DNA of 8,347 nt from Lactobacillus helveticus DSM 20075 = CGMCC 1.1877 (GTDB taxonomy: Bacteria; Bacillota; Bacilli; Lactobacillales; Lactobacillaceae). The translations under genes were made by a program, and so were the position numbers. Positions within the stretch are counted from its first letter, which is position 1. Each line of letters begins with the position of its first letter. Below, one piece after another: positions 1-7,838 of the stretch. Under the pieces are notes generated by a model that was not told where the DNA came from, made no database searches, and saw only the letters and a program-made list of their open reading frames with translations. The DNA lies in NCBI RefSeq assembly GCF_000160855.1, contig NZ_GG700758.1:19327-27673 (forward strand), written 5' to 3'.

Positions 1-16
1 TAAACAAGTAAAACAG

Positions 17-874
17 CTACGATACCCCGTAAGCCTTTTTTTCACTTGAAGTTAATGGCCTGCTAAACGCACCTATTTCTAAATCAATTAAGCTATTTTT
101 ACCAGCTTTAACTTTAATTTCATCGTAATATTTTAGTTTGCTCTTTAAAGTTACGGTACTGCCAATAATTACATTGCCATCTTTCATAACCAAAATCACT
201 TGCGACTTTCGTCTAGTGTTCCCACTTAATAATTTTACCTGATTTTGGAATGATTTGGGCAAACTATTAAATAAGTTTAAATCTTCTTTTAGAGAAGATG
301 ATTTATTATAACCAACGAAAATAGGTTTATCTTGATCAACTTTCGTCCATGTAATGGCGGTACTACCAAGTTTGCCATTACTTAAAATTTTACGATAGTC
401 ATCGCCATCTTTTAAATAGCCTACTGTTTTACGCTCGTTAATTTGTAATATAAGCTGATTAACATGACCTAAATGTGCTTGCGCACTCTCTATTTCAGGA
501 TATTTCTTAGATAATTTTTGACTCAAATCTTTTTGTTGAAACAAATAATCAAAAACTTTATCACTAGCTTTGATTTTGGATGCTTTTACAATTCCCTTAA
601 TCGGTAAATCTGAAGCACCAATCACTTTAACCGTACTTATATTGGCCAAAGGAGAAATATAATAGCCTAAGCCAGCAATCGCCAAAATTGAAACCAACAT
701 TATTAGACCTAATCTTCGTCTTAAAGATCGTCGTCTTTCCGCCTGTAAACTAGGAAGTGAGGCAGAAATTTTGGCTTGAGATTTACGACTATTTTTTTGT
801 TGATTGAATTCATGATTCAGATAAGGAGATAATTCCTTTCTGGGATCAATCCTTGTTACTGGTTTCTTTGCCAT
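17..874 (-). CDS. divIB: Cell division protein DivIB (FtsQ family)
   Basis: DivIB is a bitopic divisome protein that binds FtsL and DivIC and supports septal wall synthesis. With the ATG start (MAKKPVTRIDP) it has 285 residues. The cytoplasmic N-terminus (about 1-54) is long and highly charged, ending in RRRSLRRR. A single transmembrane helix follows (about 55-73), then the extracellular POTRA domain (about 77-145, beginning ISTVKVIGASDLP) and the FtsQ/DivIB beta domain to near the C-terminus. AGGAGG at 886-891 lies 12 bases before this ATG and only three before an in-frame GTG at 883, which would add three residues; neither spacing is ideal. The start overlaps nothing and sits 16 bases after the murG stop. 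The gene is complete, ending 16 bases from the left edge. The family is recognised by topology and place in the cluster. Confidence 0.93.
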   Translation of the reverse strand: MAKKPVTRIDPRKELSPYLNHEFNQQKNSRKSQAKISASLPSLQAERRRSLRRRLGLIMLVSILAIAGLGYYISPLANISTVKVIGASDLPIKGIVKASKIKASDKVFDYLFQQKDLSQKLSKKYPEIESAQAHLGHVNQLILQINERKTVGYLKDGDDYRKILSNGKLGSTAITWTKVDQDKPIFVGYNKSSSLKEDLNLFNSLPKSFQNQVKLLSGNTRRKSQVILVMKDGNVIIGSTVTLKSKLKYYDEIKVKAGKNSLIDLEIGAFSRPLTSSEKKAYGVS

Positions 875-890
875 CTGCCTCACCGGCCTC

Positions 891-1997
891 CTAGCGTGAA
901 ATCTCTTCCATCACTTTAATTACTTGATCAGATGCATCAGGTACGCCTAATGCCTTTGAAGCTTGACTCATTTCCTTAGCATATTTTTCATCAAGCAAAA
1001 TATGATCAATTGATGAAACAAAATTATTAGGGTTAAGATCATCTTCAGGAATAACCAAAGCTGCGCCAGCTTTTTCCAAATCTAACGCATTCTTCATTTG
1101 GTGATTATGCGTTACATTAGGACTTGGAATCAAAATTACAGGTACGCCCAATGCAGTAAATTCTGCAATACTTGTTGCTCCAGATCTTGAAACAACACAG
1201 GTCATTTCTGGTAATAAGCCTGGCATATTTTTAATGTATGGCAAAACCTTAATATTAGTACCAATATCTAGACCCTTTAATTTCTTTTGAACTGAATCAA
1301 AGTAGTAGGTACCTGTAGCCCAAATAATTTGGTATGGCTTAGTTTTGAGATTCATTAATGACTTAAGCATGATGCGATTAATAGCTAAAGCACCGCGAGA
1401 ACCACCAAAGACCAAAACAGTTGGCATATCTGGATTAAGTCCCCACTTCTTCTTTATATCAATTTTTTCTTCATGTAAGCTCAAAACTTGTTGTGATCTT
1501 GGATTACCAGTTTTGACTAGCTTCTTCTTTTCGGGAAATTCCTTTGCGGCATCGTCAAAAGTGTAACAAATACGATCTACATAGTGACCTAAAAACTTAT
1601 TAGCTAGACCTACAACTGAATTAGATTCATGAATCATAGTTGGAATATGCATTTTAGCAGCTTCATAAACCATGGCTCCACTAACATAGCCACCTGTCCC
1701 CAAAACTACATCTGGCTTAAATTCTTTTAGAATTTTCCGTGCACTCTTAGTAGCTTGCAAAAACAATTTAATAGTTTCGAAGTTCTTCAACGGATGCTTA
1801 CGATTAAATCCTTGGATATTAATCGTTTTAAAATTAACTCCAGCAGCAGGAACGATTTTGGATTCCAATCCTTTTTTTGTCCCTACAAATAGGATTTTAT
1901 CATTTGTACTAATTCCACGTTCCTTTAAACGTTCAATAATTGCCATAATTGGGTAAATGTGACCGCCTGTGCCACCACCAGTAAATATAACTCTCAT
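891..1997 (-). CDS. murG: UDP-N-acetylglucosamine--N-acetylmuramyl-(pentapeptide) pyrophosphoryl-undecaprenol N-acetylglucosamine transferase MurG
   Basis: MurG adds GlcNAc to lipid I to make lipid II, working at the inner face of the cytoplasmic membrane. The 368-residue protein has the GT-B fold signatures. These are the N-terminal glycine-rich loop GGGTGGH at 7-13, GTGGYVSGA at 100-108, IHESNSVVGLANK at 122-134, the second loop FGGSRGA at 197-203, and the donor-binding RSGATSIAE at 271-279 with ALGVPVILIPSP following, then NHQ at 298-300. The start is one base after the murD stop. AAGGA is 17 bases upstream, too far to be convincing, so translation is probably coupled to murD. Its own last codon and stop form the ribosome binding site of divIB. 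Confidence 0.98.
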   Translation of the reverse strand: MRVIFTGGGTGGHIYPIMAIIERLKERGISTNDKILFVGTKKGLESKIVPAAGVNFKTINIQGFNRKHPLKNFETIKLFLQATKSARKILKEFKPDVVLGTGGYVSGAMVYEAAKMHIPTMIHESNSVVGLANKFLGHYVDRICYTFDDAAKEFPEKKKLVKTGNPRSQQVLSLHEEKIDIKKKWGLNPDMPTVLVFGGSRGALAINRIMLKSLMNLKTKPYQIIWATGTYYFDSVQKKLKGLDIGTNIKVLPYIKNMPGLLPEMTCVVSRSGATSIAEFTALGVPVILIPSPNVTHNHQMKNALDLEKAGAALVIPEDDLNPNNFVSSIDHILLDEKYAKEMSQASKALGVPDASDQVIKVMEEISR

Positions 1998-1998
1998 T

Positions 1999-3378
1999 TT
2001 ATTTAGTCTTCAATTCCTTAACAAACTTTACAAAGTAATCGCCACGATCTTCAAAGGTTCTAAATTGATCCCATGAAGCACATGCTGGTGAGAATAGGAT
2101 TACGTCACCAGGTTCACTTAATTCATATGCTCTTGGAACAGCTTCTTGAAGAGTATTAACAATTACAATATCTTTAATACCAGCTTTTCTAGCAGCATCA
2201 GCCAACAGATATTTGGTTTCTCCATAAAGAACAATTGATTTAACATGCTTCTTGAATAATGGTACTAAATCATCAAACAAGAATCCTCTATCAAGACCAC
2301 CTGCGATCAAGACTTCTGGCTCTTTAAATGAAGGAATAGCCACTGTAGCTGCTTCAATATTAGTTGACTTAGAATCATTATAAACCTTGCGTCCATCAAG
2401 AGTCGTTACATATTGCAAACGGTGCTTAGCACCAGTGAAGGTACTCAAAACTGCCGCAATATCATCATTGTCTGCACCCATAACTTTTGAAATTGCGATT
2501 GCAACCAAACTATTTTGCAAATTATGGATACCTGGCAACTTGATATCTACAATCTTCATGATCTTCTCATTTTGACTTTCAAGATATTCATCGCCGATAA
2601 AGTAATCTGCACTAGAATCTGTTTCTGAGAAAGTTTGCATTTTAGCTGGAGTTACTTCTTTTTCCTTAGCTAAAATATCTTTTTGATCATAGTTTGCAAT
2701 GAAGTAATCATCACTATTTTGTGTTCTAGTAACGTTCAACTTAGCATTTACATAATTTTCAAAGGTCTTGTGATAATCTAGGTGAACATTGTTATAAATG
2801 TCTACAATAGCTGCTACCTTAGGATCGATATCAGTTACACCCAATAATTGGAAACTTGAAATTTCTACTACCAAAATATCATCTTTAGTTGCCTTTGGCA
2901 CTACTTCAGAAATTGGTACACCAATATTACCTACTGCATAAGCGTGATGACCTGATTTTTGTAAATGATGGTCTAAAATTCTTTGAGTAAGCATTACAGT
3001 AGTGGTCTTACCATTTGAACCAGTAACACAAACATAAGGAGCATCGCTACAGCTTAAAGCAATTTCAGGTTCCGTAATAATTGGAATATTTAATTCTTCA
3101 GCCTTTTTAACCATTGGATTCTCATATGGAATACCTGGGTTCTTAACCAAATAATCAAAATGTTCTTTTTCAAGCAAATCAACTGGGTGATGTCCGCCAA
3201 TTACACGAACGCCCTTAGCCTTTAATTCTTGTGCTTTTTCATTTTTATCAAGATCAGCCTTATCATTTAAGGTTAATTTAGCACCTAATTTTAAAAGTAA
3301 TTCACTAACTGCAAATCCACTTTTACCTAGACCTAAAACTAAAATATTCTTATTACTATAAGTTTTAATATCCTTCAT
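1999..3378 (-). CDS. murD: UDP-N-acetylmuramoyl-L-alanine--D-glutamate ligase MurD
   Basis: MurD is the cytoplasmic ATP-dependent ligase that adds D-glutamate to UDP-MurNAc-L-Ala, the second amino acid of the stem peptide. The 459 residues show the Mur ligase order. An N-terminal UDP-binding Rossmann domain (VLGLGKSG at 14-21; KNPGIPYENP at 79-88) is followed by the ATP-binding central domain, with P-loop GSNGKTTT at 120-127, EISSFQL at 172-178 and HLDYH at 199-203. The C-terminal ligase domain has KHRLQ at 318-322, NDSKSTN at 334-340, AGGLDRG at 359-365 and SPACASWDQF at 430-439. The start gives MKDIKTYSNKNILVLGLG, normal for the family. Upstream is an A-rich stretch with only GGGGA at the mraY end, so initiation probably depends on coupling to mraY. 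Confidence 0.98.
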   Translation of the reverse strand: MKDIKTYSNKNILVLGLGKSGFAVSELLLKLGAKLTLNDKADLDKNEKAQELKAKGVRVIGGHHPVDLLEKEHFDYLVKNPGIPYENPMVKKAEELNIPIITEPEIALSCSDAPYVCVTGSNGKTTTVMLTQRILDHHLQKSGHHAYAVGNIGVPISEVVPKATKDDILVVEISSFQLLGVTDIDPKVAAIVDIYNNVHLDYHKTFENYVNAKLNVTRTQNSDDYFIANYDQKDILAKEKEVTPAKMQTFSETDSSADYFIGDEYLESQNEKIMKIVDIKLPGIHNLQNSLVAIAISKVMGADNDDIAAVLSTFTGAKHRLQYVTTLDGRKVYNDSKSTNIEAATVAIPSFKEPEVLIAGGLDRGFLFDDLVPLFKKHVKSIVLYGETKYLLADAARKAGIKDIVIVNTLQEAVPRAYELSEPGDVILFSPACASWDQFRTFEDRGDYFVKFVKELKTK

Positions 3379-3387
3379 TTTTTATTT

Positions 3388-4356
3388 TTATCCCCAAATT
3401 GCTAAATATAAAATACTACCTACTAAACCAACAATCCAAAAAACAATGTCTACTTTCCATTCTGACCAGCCCAACATTTCAAAGTGATGGTGAATAGGAG
3501 TCATCTTAAAAATTCTCTTACCAGTAGTTTGGAAAGAAATAACCTGCATAATTACACTAGCAGTTTCACATACAAATACAATACCCACTAATAAAAGTGA
3601 CCATGGTCTGTTAAGCATGATACTTACTGTGGCAAGACCACCACCTAATGCAAGTGAGCCAGCATCCCCCATGAAGATTTTGGCTGGCTTATGATTGAAA
3701 ATAAAGAAAGCAATCAAACCACCAATCACACTCATACAAAAGGCTAAAATAGCAAAATTCTTTTGTTTAAATGCGATATAAGCATAAGTACCATAAGCCA
3801 CTACAGATAAACCTGTAGCCAAACCATCTAACCCATCTGAAAGGTTAACAGCATTTGAAAAGCCAACCAGCCAGAAAATAATGAAGATTACAAATAATGC
3901 TACGCTATGAACAACTCCAGCAAATGGAATGTATAAACCGAAATTAAAGTGATCGCTTGAAGCAATTAACACAATTACAACGGCAATAATAATTTGTAAA
4001 GCAAGTTTTTGCCATGCTCTTAAGCCTAAGTTTCTCTTGTAGTAAAGCTTAATGCCATCATCAAGAAAGCCAATGATTCCGTAACCCAAAAGACTGATTA
4101 CCAAAATCCAAACAACTTTATTCAAACTATGTTGCCATGCAGTTACCCAAATAACAGAAATCACTGCGGCAATCACAAAAATCGTTCCACCCATTGTAGG
4201 GGTACCGGATTTCTTTTGGTGCCATTTTGGCCCCTCATCACGAATTTCCTGTCCTTCATGATGCGAATGCATAAACTTAATTAACAACGGTAAAAAAATC
4301 ACCGTCAAAGTCAGCGAACTAACTAAAGCAATACAGCTTGCTTGCATAATACTCAT
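3388..4356 (-). CDS. mraY: Phospho-N-acetylmuramoyl-pentapeptide-transferase MraY
   Basis: MraY transfers phospho-MurNAc-pentapeptide from UDP to undecaprenyl phosphate, making lipid I on the cytoplasmic face of the membrane. The 322-residue protein is of normal length, with about ten hydrophobic segments. Family motifs are intact: SGTPTMGG at 50-57, the Mg-binding aspartate pair FLDDG at 97-101, [13 protein letters not shown] at 168-180 with its conserved Asn and Asp residues, FMGDAGS at 228-234, and the histidine loop PIHHHFE at 287-293. It has a strong ribosome binding site (AAGGAG) in the end of the PASTA frame. The murD start follows nine bases after its stop. No irregularities were seen. 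Confidence 0.98.
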   Translation of the reverse strand: MSIMQASCIALVSSLTLTVIFLPLLIKFMHSHHEGQEIRDEGPKWHQKKSGTPTMGGTIFVIAAVISVIWVTAWQHSLNKVVWILVISLLGYGIIGFLDDGIKLYYKRNLGLRAWQKLALQIIIAVVIVLIASSDHFNFGLYIPFAGVVHSVALFVIFIIFWLVGFSNAVNLSDGLDGLATGLSVVAYGTYAYIAFKQKNFAILAFCMSVIGGLIAFFIFNHKPAKIFMGDAGSLALGGGLATVSIMLNRPWSLLLVGIVFVCETASVIMQVISFQTTGKRIFKMTPIHHHFEMLGWSEWKVDIVFWIVGLVGSILYLAIWG

Positions 4357-4362
4357 CCTATG

Positions 4363-4683
4363 CTACTCCTTTAAATTAACTTTTATTTTTTCTCCAGATT
4401 TTAATTCTGTTCCCTTAGCCACGCTTTGGCTGGCAACAGTTTCGGTTCCCTTTATGCTTAATTTAACACCTGATACATTAGAGAATTGATGTAAGTCATT
4501 AAAGCTCCAACCTTTCATATCAGGACAATTTATTTTACCTGAAGTATATACAAAAATTTTATCTCCAGACTCCAATTTTTCACCGCTCTTAATTCCTTGA
4601 GCAGTAATTTTATCTTTTTCGCCTATTTTAACCAAGTTAAGACCAATTTGCTTAGCTTTAGCTGAAGCTTGAGCAACTGTCAT
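4363..4683 (-). CDS. Detached C-terminal PASTA-domain portion of the PBP2x gene
   Basis: This 106-residue frame holds two PASTA domains: one from the VPN just upstream of the ATG to about residue 54, and a second beginning NCPDMKGWSF (about 52-106). In PBP2x the PASTA pair follows the transpeptidase domain and contributes to stability, substrate contact or septal placement. The frame is +1 relative to pbpX, and the homologous coding starts upstream of this ATG (TVPNFKDM), so the ATG is an internal codon of the ancestral gene. On its own the product would lack a signal sequence and membrane anchor and would stay in the cytoplasm. AAGGA sits only one base before the ATG, too close for a good ribosome binding site. 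Reinitiation after the pbpX stop, ten bases upstream, is conceivable but unproven. No further stops or frameshifts are seen, so the lesion is recent or an error. The last codons contain the mraY ribosome binding site. Confidence 0.85.
   Translation of the reverse strand: MTVAQASAKAKQIGLNLVKIGEKDKITAQGIKSGEKLESGDKIFVYTSGKINCPDMKGWSFNDLHQFSNVSGVKLSIKGTETVASQSVAKGTELKSGEKIKVNLKE
4366..4371 (-). promoter_or_regulatory. Strong ribosome binding site of mraY inside the PASTA coding end
   Basis: The minus strand reads AAGGAG with nine bases to the ATG at 4356, favouring this start over the in-frame ATG three codons later. The site is formed by the last two sense codons of the PASTA frame. mraY can therefore start translation independently even if ribosomes leave the message at the pbpX frameshift. 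Confidence 0.8.
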
Positions 4684-4693
4684 ATCCTTAAAG

Positions 4694-6511
4694 TTAGGGA
4701 CAGTGAGAATTATTGCTCTTAGCCATTGTAATAATTCGACTCATCATTGGTTTAAAGATAGAAGCTAAAATCTTTTCTGCTGTTGTACCGGCTAAATGAG
4801 GCTGCTTAATAGTTAGGTAAATACAATATCTTGGATTCTTAGTAGGGTAAACCCCTACAACAGAGAAGATATAATTGCTATCGCCCTTAAGATAACCGCC
4901 ACCCTTAGGATTGGCAATCTGTGCTGTACCAGTTTTAACCCCAATATCAGCATTACCCATCTTATAGGCTGATCCAGTACCTGACTGTTTATTCAAAACT
5001 TTTCTCATATTGGCCAATACAACACGTTTGGTTTTAGCAGAATAAATTGGCGTACCAACTTTTTTGATTTGGTAACCCTTTATTGTTTTACCATTAAAGT
5101 CAGTAACTTTATCAACTAATTGTGGTTTAACCATCTGACCATTATTCCCTAAGGAACTATAAGCCTGCATCATTTGCATTACATTGACGTTAACACCCTG
5201 ACCAAAAGCAGTTACTGCTTGATCGACTGGAGTCTTAAATGAAATGAAGCCTGGTTGTTCACCTGGAAGAGTTATACCAGTTTTTTCACCAATATGGAAC
5301 CTCTTAAGGTATTTTGCCCAAGTTTTTGAACCCATCTTTTGTTCCAACTTAACAAAACCGGTGTTACTTGATCTCTCAAAAGCTTGTGAAAATGGGATGG
5401 TGCCCCAACCAGAAGTAAGCCAGTCATGAATTGTTGAACCACCAATACTTACTGAACCTGAACGATAATATTCATTTGGATTATAATTGCCGCTGTTCAC
5501 TGCAGCCGCAAATGATAATACCTTAAATACAGAACCTGGTTCATACGTATCTTGAACTAAAATATTTCGATACGATTTAGTTAATCCCTTCTTAGTTTGA
5601 GGATTAAAAGTAGGACGTTGCGAAGCAGCCAAAATCTTCCCTGTCTTCATGTCCTCAACTACAGCAGTAATTGAAGTAGGATCATAAGCTTTTTGTACTT
5701 CCGTCAATCTAGCTTCCAAATAACTTTGAAGTTGTGAATTCAAAGTCAAATACAAGTTATTACCGTTTTCAGCTGGCTTATAAACTTGATTCTGGTTAGG
5801 TGATTGGTTTTCGGAAGCATCTACTGTAGAAATACGATAACCATCTTTACCGGTTAAAGTATCGTTGAAATAAGCCTCTAATCCCATAGTACCTATTAGC
5901 ATTTCACTATTGGTCTTTTTGTTGTATTCTGGCTGAGCTAAACCAACAATATGTGAAGCAAAATTGCCGTTTGGATACAAACGAGAAGGAGTTGCCACGA
6001 ATTTAATTCCTGGCAACTTCATAGCCTCTATTTGCTTTTTCTGCTTCAAAGTTAATCCACTACCGCCAGTACCAAATTGAACCTGGAAAACTTTATGCTT
6101 GGGATTCAAATATTGATAAATTTTATCTGCAGATAACGGTAAAACCTTAGCTAATTTTTCAGCAGTTTCAGACTTATTAACCACATATTCTGGTTTATTT
6201 TTGTAGTTAATTGAAGACTTATCCAAAATTGCATAAACAGTATACAAATGCGAATCTTCTGCGATCGCTAAACCGTTGCAATCATAGATTGTACCTCGCG
6301 AAGCCTTGATAACTTCATTCCGCTTATAAAGCTGCTTAGTTCTCTGCGATAAATTCTGTCCATTGACAGTCTTAGATATTCCTATATATAAAAATCTAGC
6401 TGTAAATACAAGAAAAACCAAAGCCACAGCTACTTGGAGAACTCTCCCCACTGTGAAGCGGTAGCTGTGAGCTTTGGATTTTTGTAATTTTAAATTACTG
6501 TTTTTTTTCAT
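4694..6511 (-). CDS. pbpX: Class B penicillin-binding protein (PBP2x/FtsI type), cut off before its PASTA domains by a frameshift
   Basis: This is the septal D,D-transpeptidase that cross-links peptidoglycan at the division site and is a beta-lactam target. The 605 residues comprise a short basic cytoplasmic tail, a signal anchor (about 23-46), the non-penicillin-binding module (about 55-230) and the transpeptidase domain (about 250-585). The catalytic motifs are complete: SVFK with Ser327 and Lys330, SSN at 381-383 and KTGT at 526-529. The frame ends with the non-homologous tail HCP and TAA. The next bases in the other frame encode TVPNFKD, the start of a PASTA domain that continues to 4363. 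Restoring one base near 4702-4711 would give about 715 residues, the expected PBP2x architecture. Cys78 stands where class B PBPs usually have Arg in the DRNG motif. The start overlaps the ftsL stop (TAATG), with AGGA ten bases upstream. The catalytic part should still fold and reach the membrane. It is often annotated ftsI or pbp2B in lactobacilli. Confidence 0.93.
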   Translation of the reverse strand: MKKNSNLKLQKSKAHSYRFTVGRVLQVAVALVFLVFTARFLYIGISKTVNGQNLSQRTKQLYKRNEVIKASRGTIYDCNGLAIAEDSHLYTVYAILDKSSINYKNKPEYVVNKSETAEKLAKVLPLSADKIYQYLNPKHKVFQVQFGTGGSGLTLKQKKQIEAMKLPGIKFVATPSRLYPNGNFASHIVGLAQPEYNKKTNSEMLIGTMGLEAYFNDTLTGKDGYRISTVDASENQSPNQNQVYKPAENGNNLYLTLNSQLQSYLEARLTEVQKAYDPTSITAVVEDMKTGKILAASQRPTFNPQTKKGLTKSYRNILVQDTYEPGSVFKVLSFAAAVNSGNYNPNEYYRSGSVSIGGSTIHDWLTSGWGTIPFSQAFERSSNTGFVKLEQKMGSKTWAKYLKRFHIGEKTGITLPGEQPGFISFKTPVDQAVTAFGQGVNVNVMQMMQAYSSLGNNGQMVKPQLVDKVTDFNGKTIKGYQIKKVGTPIYSAKTKRVVLANMRKVLNKQSGTGSAYKMGNADIGVKTGTAQIANPKGGGYLKGDSNYIFSVVGVYPTKNPRYCIYLTIKQPHLAGTTAEKILASIFKPMMSRIITMAKSNNSHCP

Positions 6512-6873
6512 TAGCGAATTGTCCTAATGTTTTTATTAATCAGAGTTAATCCTTTTTCACGTGCGATTTTGTTCAAACGTGAAGTAGAAGTTAACTCACC
6601 AATTTCTTGACGTAAATCGGTGATCCTATTTTGTTCCTTTGCAACTGTCTGCTGAGTTTGAGATAATTCATGTTGAGCTGAAGTTGCAGAAATACTAGAA
6701 GAAACCAAAAAGATCATCATTCCCAAGGTGACGATGCTTCCTATTGCTAGTAAAGTCTTCTCTAAAACATTGTAAGGAACTTTATGCGGATCAAGGGGAA
6801 TTCGTTGACGTTTCTGCGAACCTTTCTGTTTTCTAGGTTCATATTCAATTTTTCTTGCTGAGCTGTCAGCCAT
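6511..6873 (-). CDS. ftsL: Cell division protein FtsL
   Basis: FtsL is a small bitopic membrane protein that joins DivIC (FtsB) and DivIB (FtsQ) at the septum and helps activate septal peptidoglycan synthesis. With the start MADSSARK the protein has 120 residues. It has a basic cytoplasmic N-terminus (about 1-37), one transmembrane helix (about 38-58, LEKTLLAIGSIVTLG...), and an extracellular heptad-like coiled coil (about 65-105). An upstream ATG at 6918 would add 15 residues, but it lies inside rsmH. The chosen start has AGAGG (6882-6886) eight bases upstream. FtsL sequences are poorly conserved, so the call rests on topology, size and position between rsmH and pbpX. Its TAA stop overlaps the pbpX start as TAATG. 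Confidence 0.92.
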   Translation of the reverse strand: MADSSARKIEYEPRKQKGSQKRQRIPLDPHKVPYNVLEKTLLAIGSIVTLGMMIFLVSSSISATSAQHELSQTQQTVAKEQNRITDLRQEIGELTSTSRLNKIAREKGLTLINKNIRTIR

Positions 6874-6881
6874 AGCATTTT

Positions 6882-6886
6882 CCTCT
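6882..6886 (-). promoter_or_regulatory. Ribosome binding site deciding the ftsL start
   Basis: The minus strand reads AGAGG with eight bases to the ATG at 6873. This favours the 120-residue FtsL over the longer frame that starts at 6918 inside rsmH. The site overlaps the immediate vicinity of the rsmH stop codon (6887-6889). Confidence 0.7.
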
Positions 6887-7834
6887 TTATAACTTCTCTG
6901 CAACCCGTAGTTTTGCACTGTGTGAGCGGTTGTTGTTTTCTAACTCGGAAGTCGAAGCAGTAATCGGTTTGCGATTTTCCAAACGTAGCGTTGGTTTCAT
7001 ATCGTCTGGCACAAAGGGCATTCCTCTTGGAACTTCAACCTCTGAATACTTCTTAAAAATCTTTTTAACGATTTTATCTTCATGGGACTGAAAGGTAATC
7101 ACGCTAATTCTGCCACCAGGTCTTAAAATTCTAATAGCTTCTTCAAGTGAAGCCTGTAAAACATCAAGTTCGTGATTAACAGCAACTCGTAAAGCTTGAA
7201 AACTTTTCTTAGCTGGATGTCCTCCAGTCCTTCGTGCATACGCGGGAATCGCCTCTTTAATGATGTCAACCAATTCAAAGGTTGTCACAATTGGCTTATC
7301 CTTACGTCTTTCTACGATCCTATGAGCGATCTGCCGAGAGAATTTTTCGTCTCCGTACTGATATAAGATATCTGCCAGCTCTTTTTGACTTAAAGTATTA
7401 ACTAACTGATAAGCATCTGTATCTTGACTTTGATCCATTCTCATATCTAATCTTGCATTATAACGATACGAGAAGCCACGATCAGCTTGATCAAACTGAG
7501 GTGATGAAACACCTAAATCGTAATATATGCCATCTATTCCATCTGAGTAACCCAGCTTAACTAGATCCTGTTCCAGATTACTAAAGTTGTCATGTACTAA
7601 TTTCAATCTAGGTTCACTATCTGGCTGCAATAAATCAGCGAAGTTCAACTCTGCCGATTTTATCGCATATTCATCTTGGTCAAAACCGACTAACGTACCA
7701 GTCTCAATTTTGCTTAACAAATACTTGGCATGCCCACCGCCGCCAAAAGTTGCATCTACATAAAGACCACCGTTTTTTGGTTTTAAATTATCTATAGTTT
7801 CGTGTAAGAGTACACTGGTGTGTTTGAATTTCAT
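6887..7834 (-). CDS. rsmH: 16S rRNA (cytosine(1402)-N(4))-methyltransferase RsmH (MraW)
   Basis: RsmH uses S-adenosylmethionine to methylate N4 of C1402 in the decoding centre of 16S rRNA, acting in the cytoplasm. The start chosen is the ATG giving MKFKHTSVLLHE, the standard family N-terminus, for 315 residues. The frame is open 34 codons further up, but only through the end of mraZ. Motifs seen: the SAM-binding DATFGGGGHA at 27-36, FDQD at 51-54, DLGVSSPQFD at 106-115, the HPAKKSFQALRVAVNHEL stretch at 206-223, TFQSHED at 247-253 and the C-terminal RSHSAKLR near 303-310. Several of these vary slightly from the more common HPATRTFQALR and SFHSLED forms. There is no convincing Shine-Dalgarno sequence, and the start is four bases after the mraZ stop, so translation is probably coupled to mraZ. 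Confidence 0.96.
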   Translation of the reverse strand: MKFKHTSVLLHETIDNLKPKNGGLYVDATFGGGGHAKYLLSKIETGTLVGFDQDEYAIKSAELNFADLLQPDSEPRLKLVHDNFSNLEQDLVKLGYSDGIDGIYYDLGVSSPQFDQADRGFSYRYNARLDMRMDQSQDTDAYQLVNTLSQKELADILYQYGDEKFSRQIAHRIVERRKDKPIVTTFELVDIIKEAIPAYARRTGGHPAKKSFQALRVAVNHELDVLQASLEEAIRILRPGGRISVITFQSHEDKIVKKIFKKYSEVEVPRGMPFVPDDMKPTLRLENRKPITASTSELENNNRSHSAKLRVAEKL

Positions 7835-7838
7835 AATT

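Noticed and set aside
1..16. Short stretch after the divIB stop.
   Set aside because: Only 16 bases remain before the edge. No terminator hairpin or start codon can be supported, so it is presumably the gap before ftsA.
1345..1566. Plus-strand open frame of 73 codons antisense to murG.
   Set aside because: It is antisense to conserved MurG motifs and has no recognisable protein features; treated as a chance frame. The same applies to plus-strand frames at 2387-2575 (murD) and 5244-5429 (pbpX).
6874..6918. Longer FtsL starting with MQNYGLQ inside rsmH.
   Set aside because: The inner ATG has an AGAGG eight bases upstream and begins a typical charged FtsL N-terminus; the extension overlaps the conserved RsmH C-terminus.
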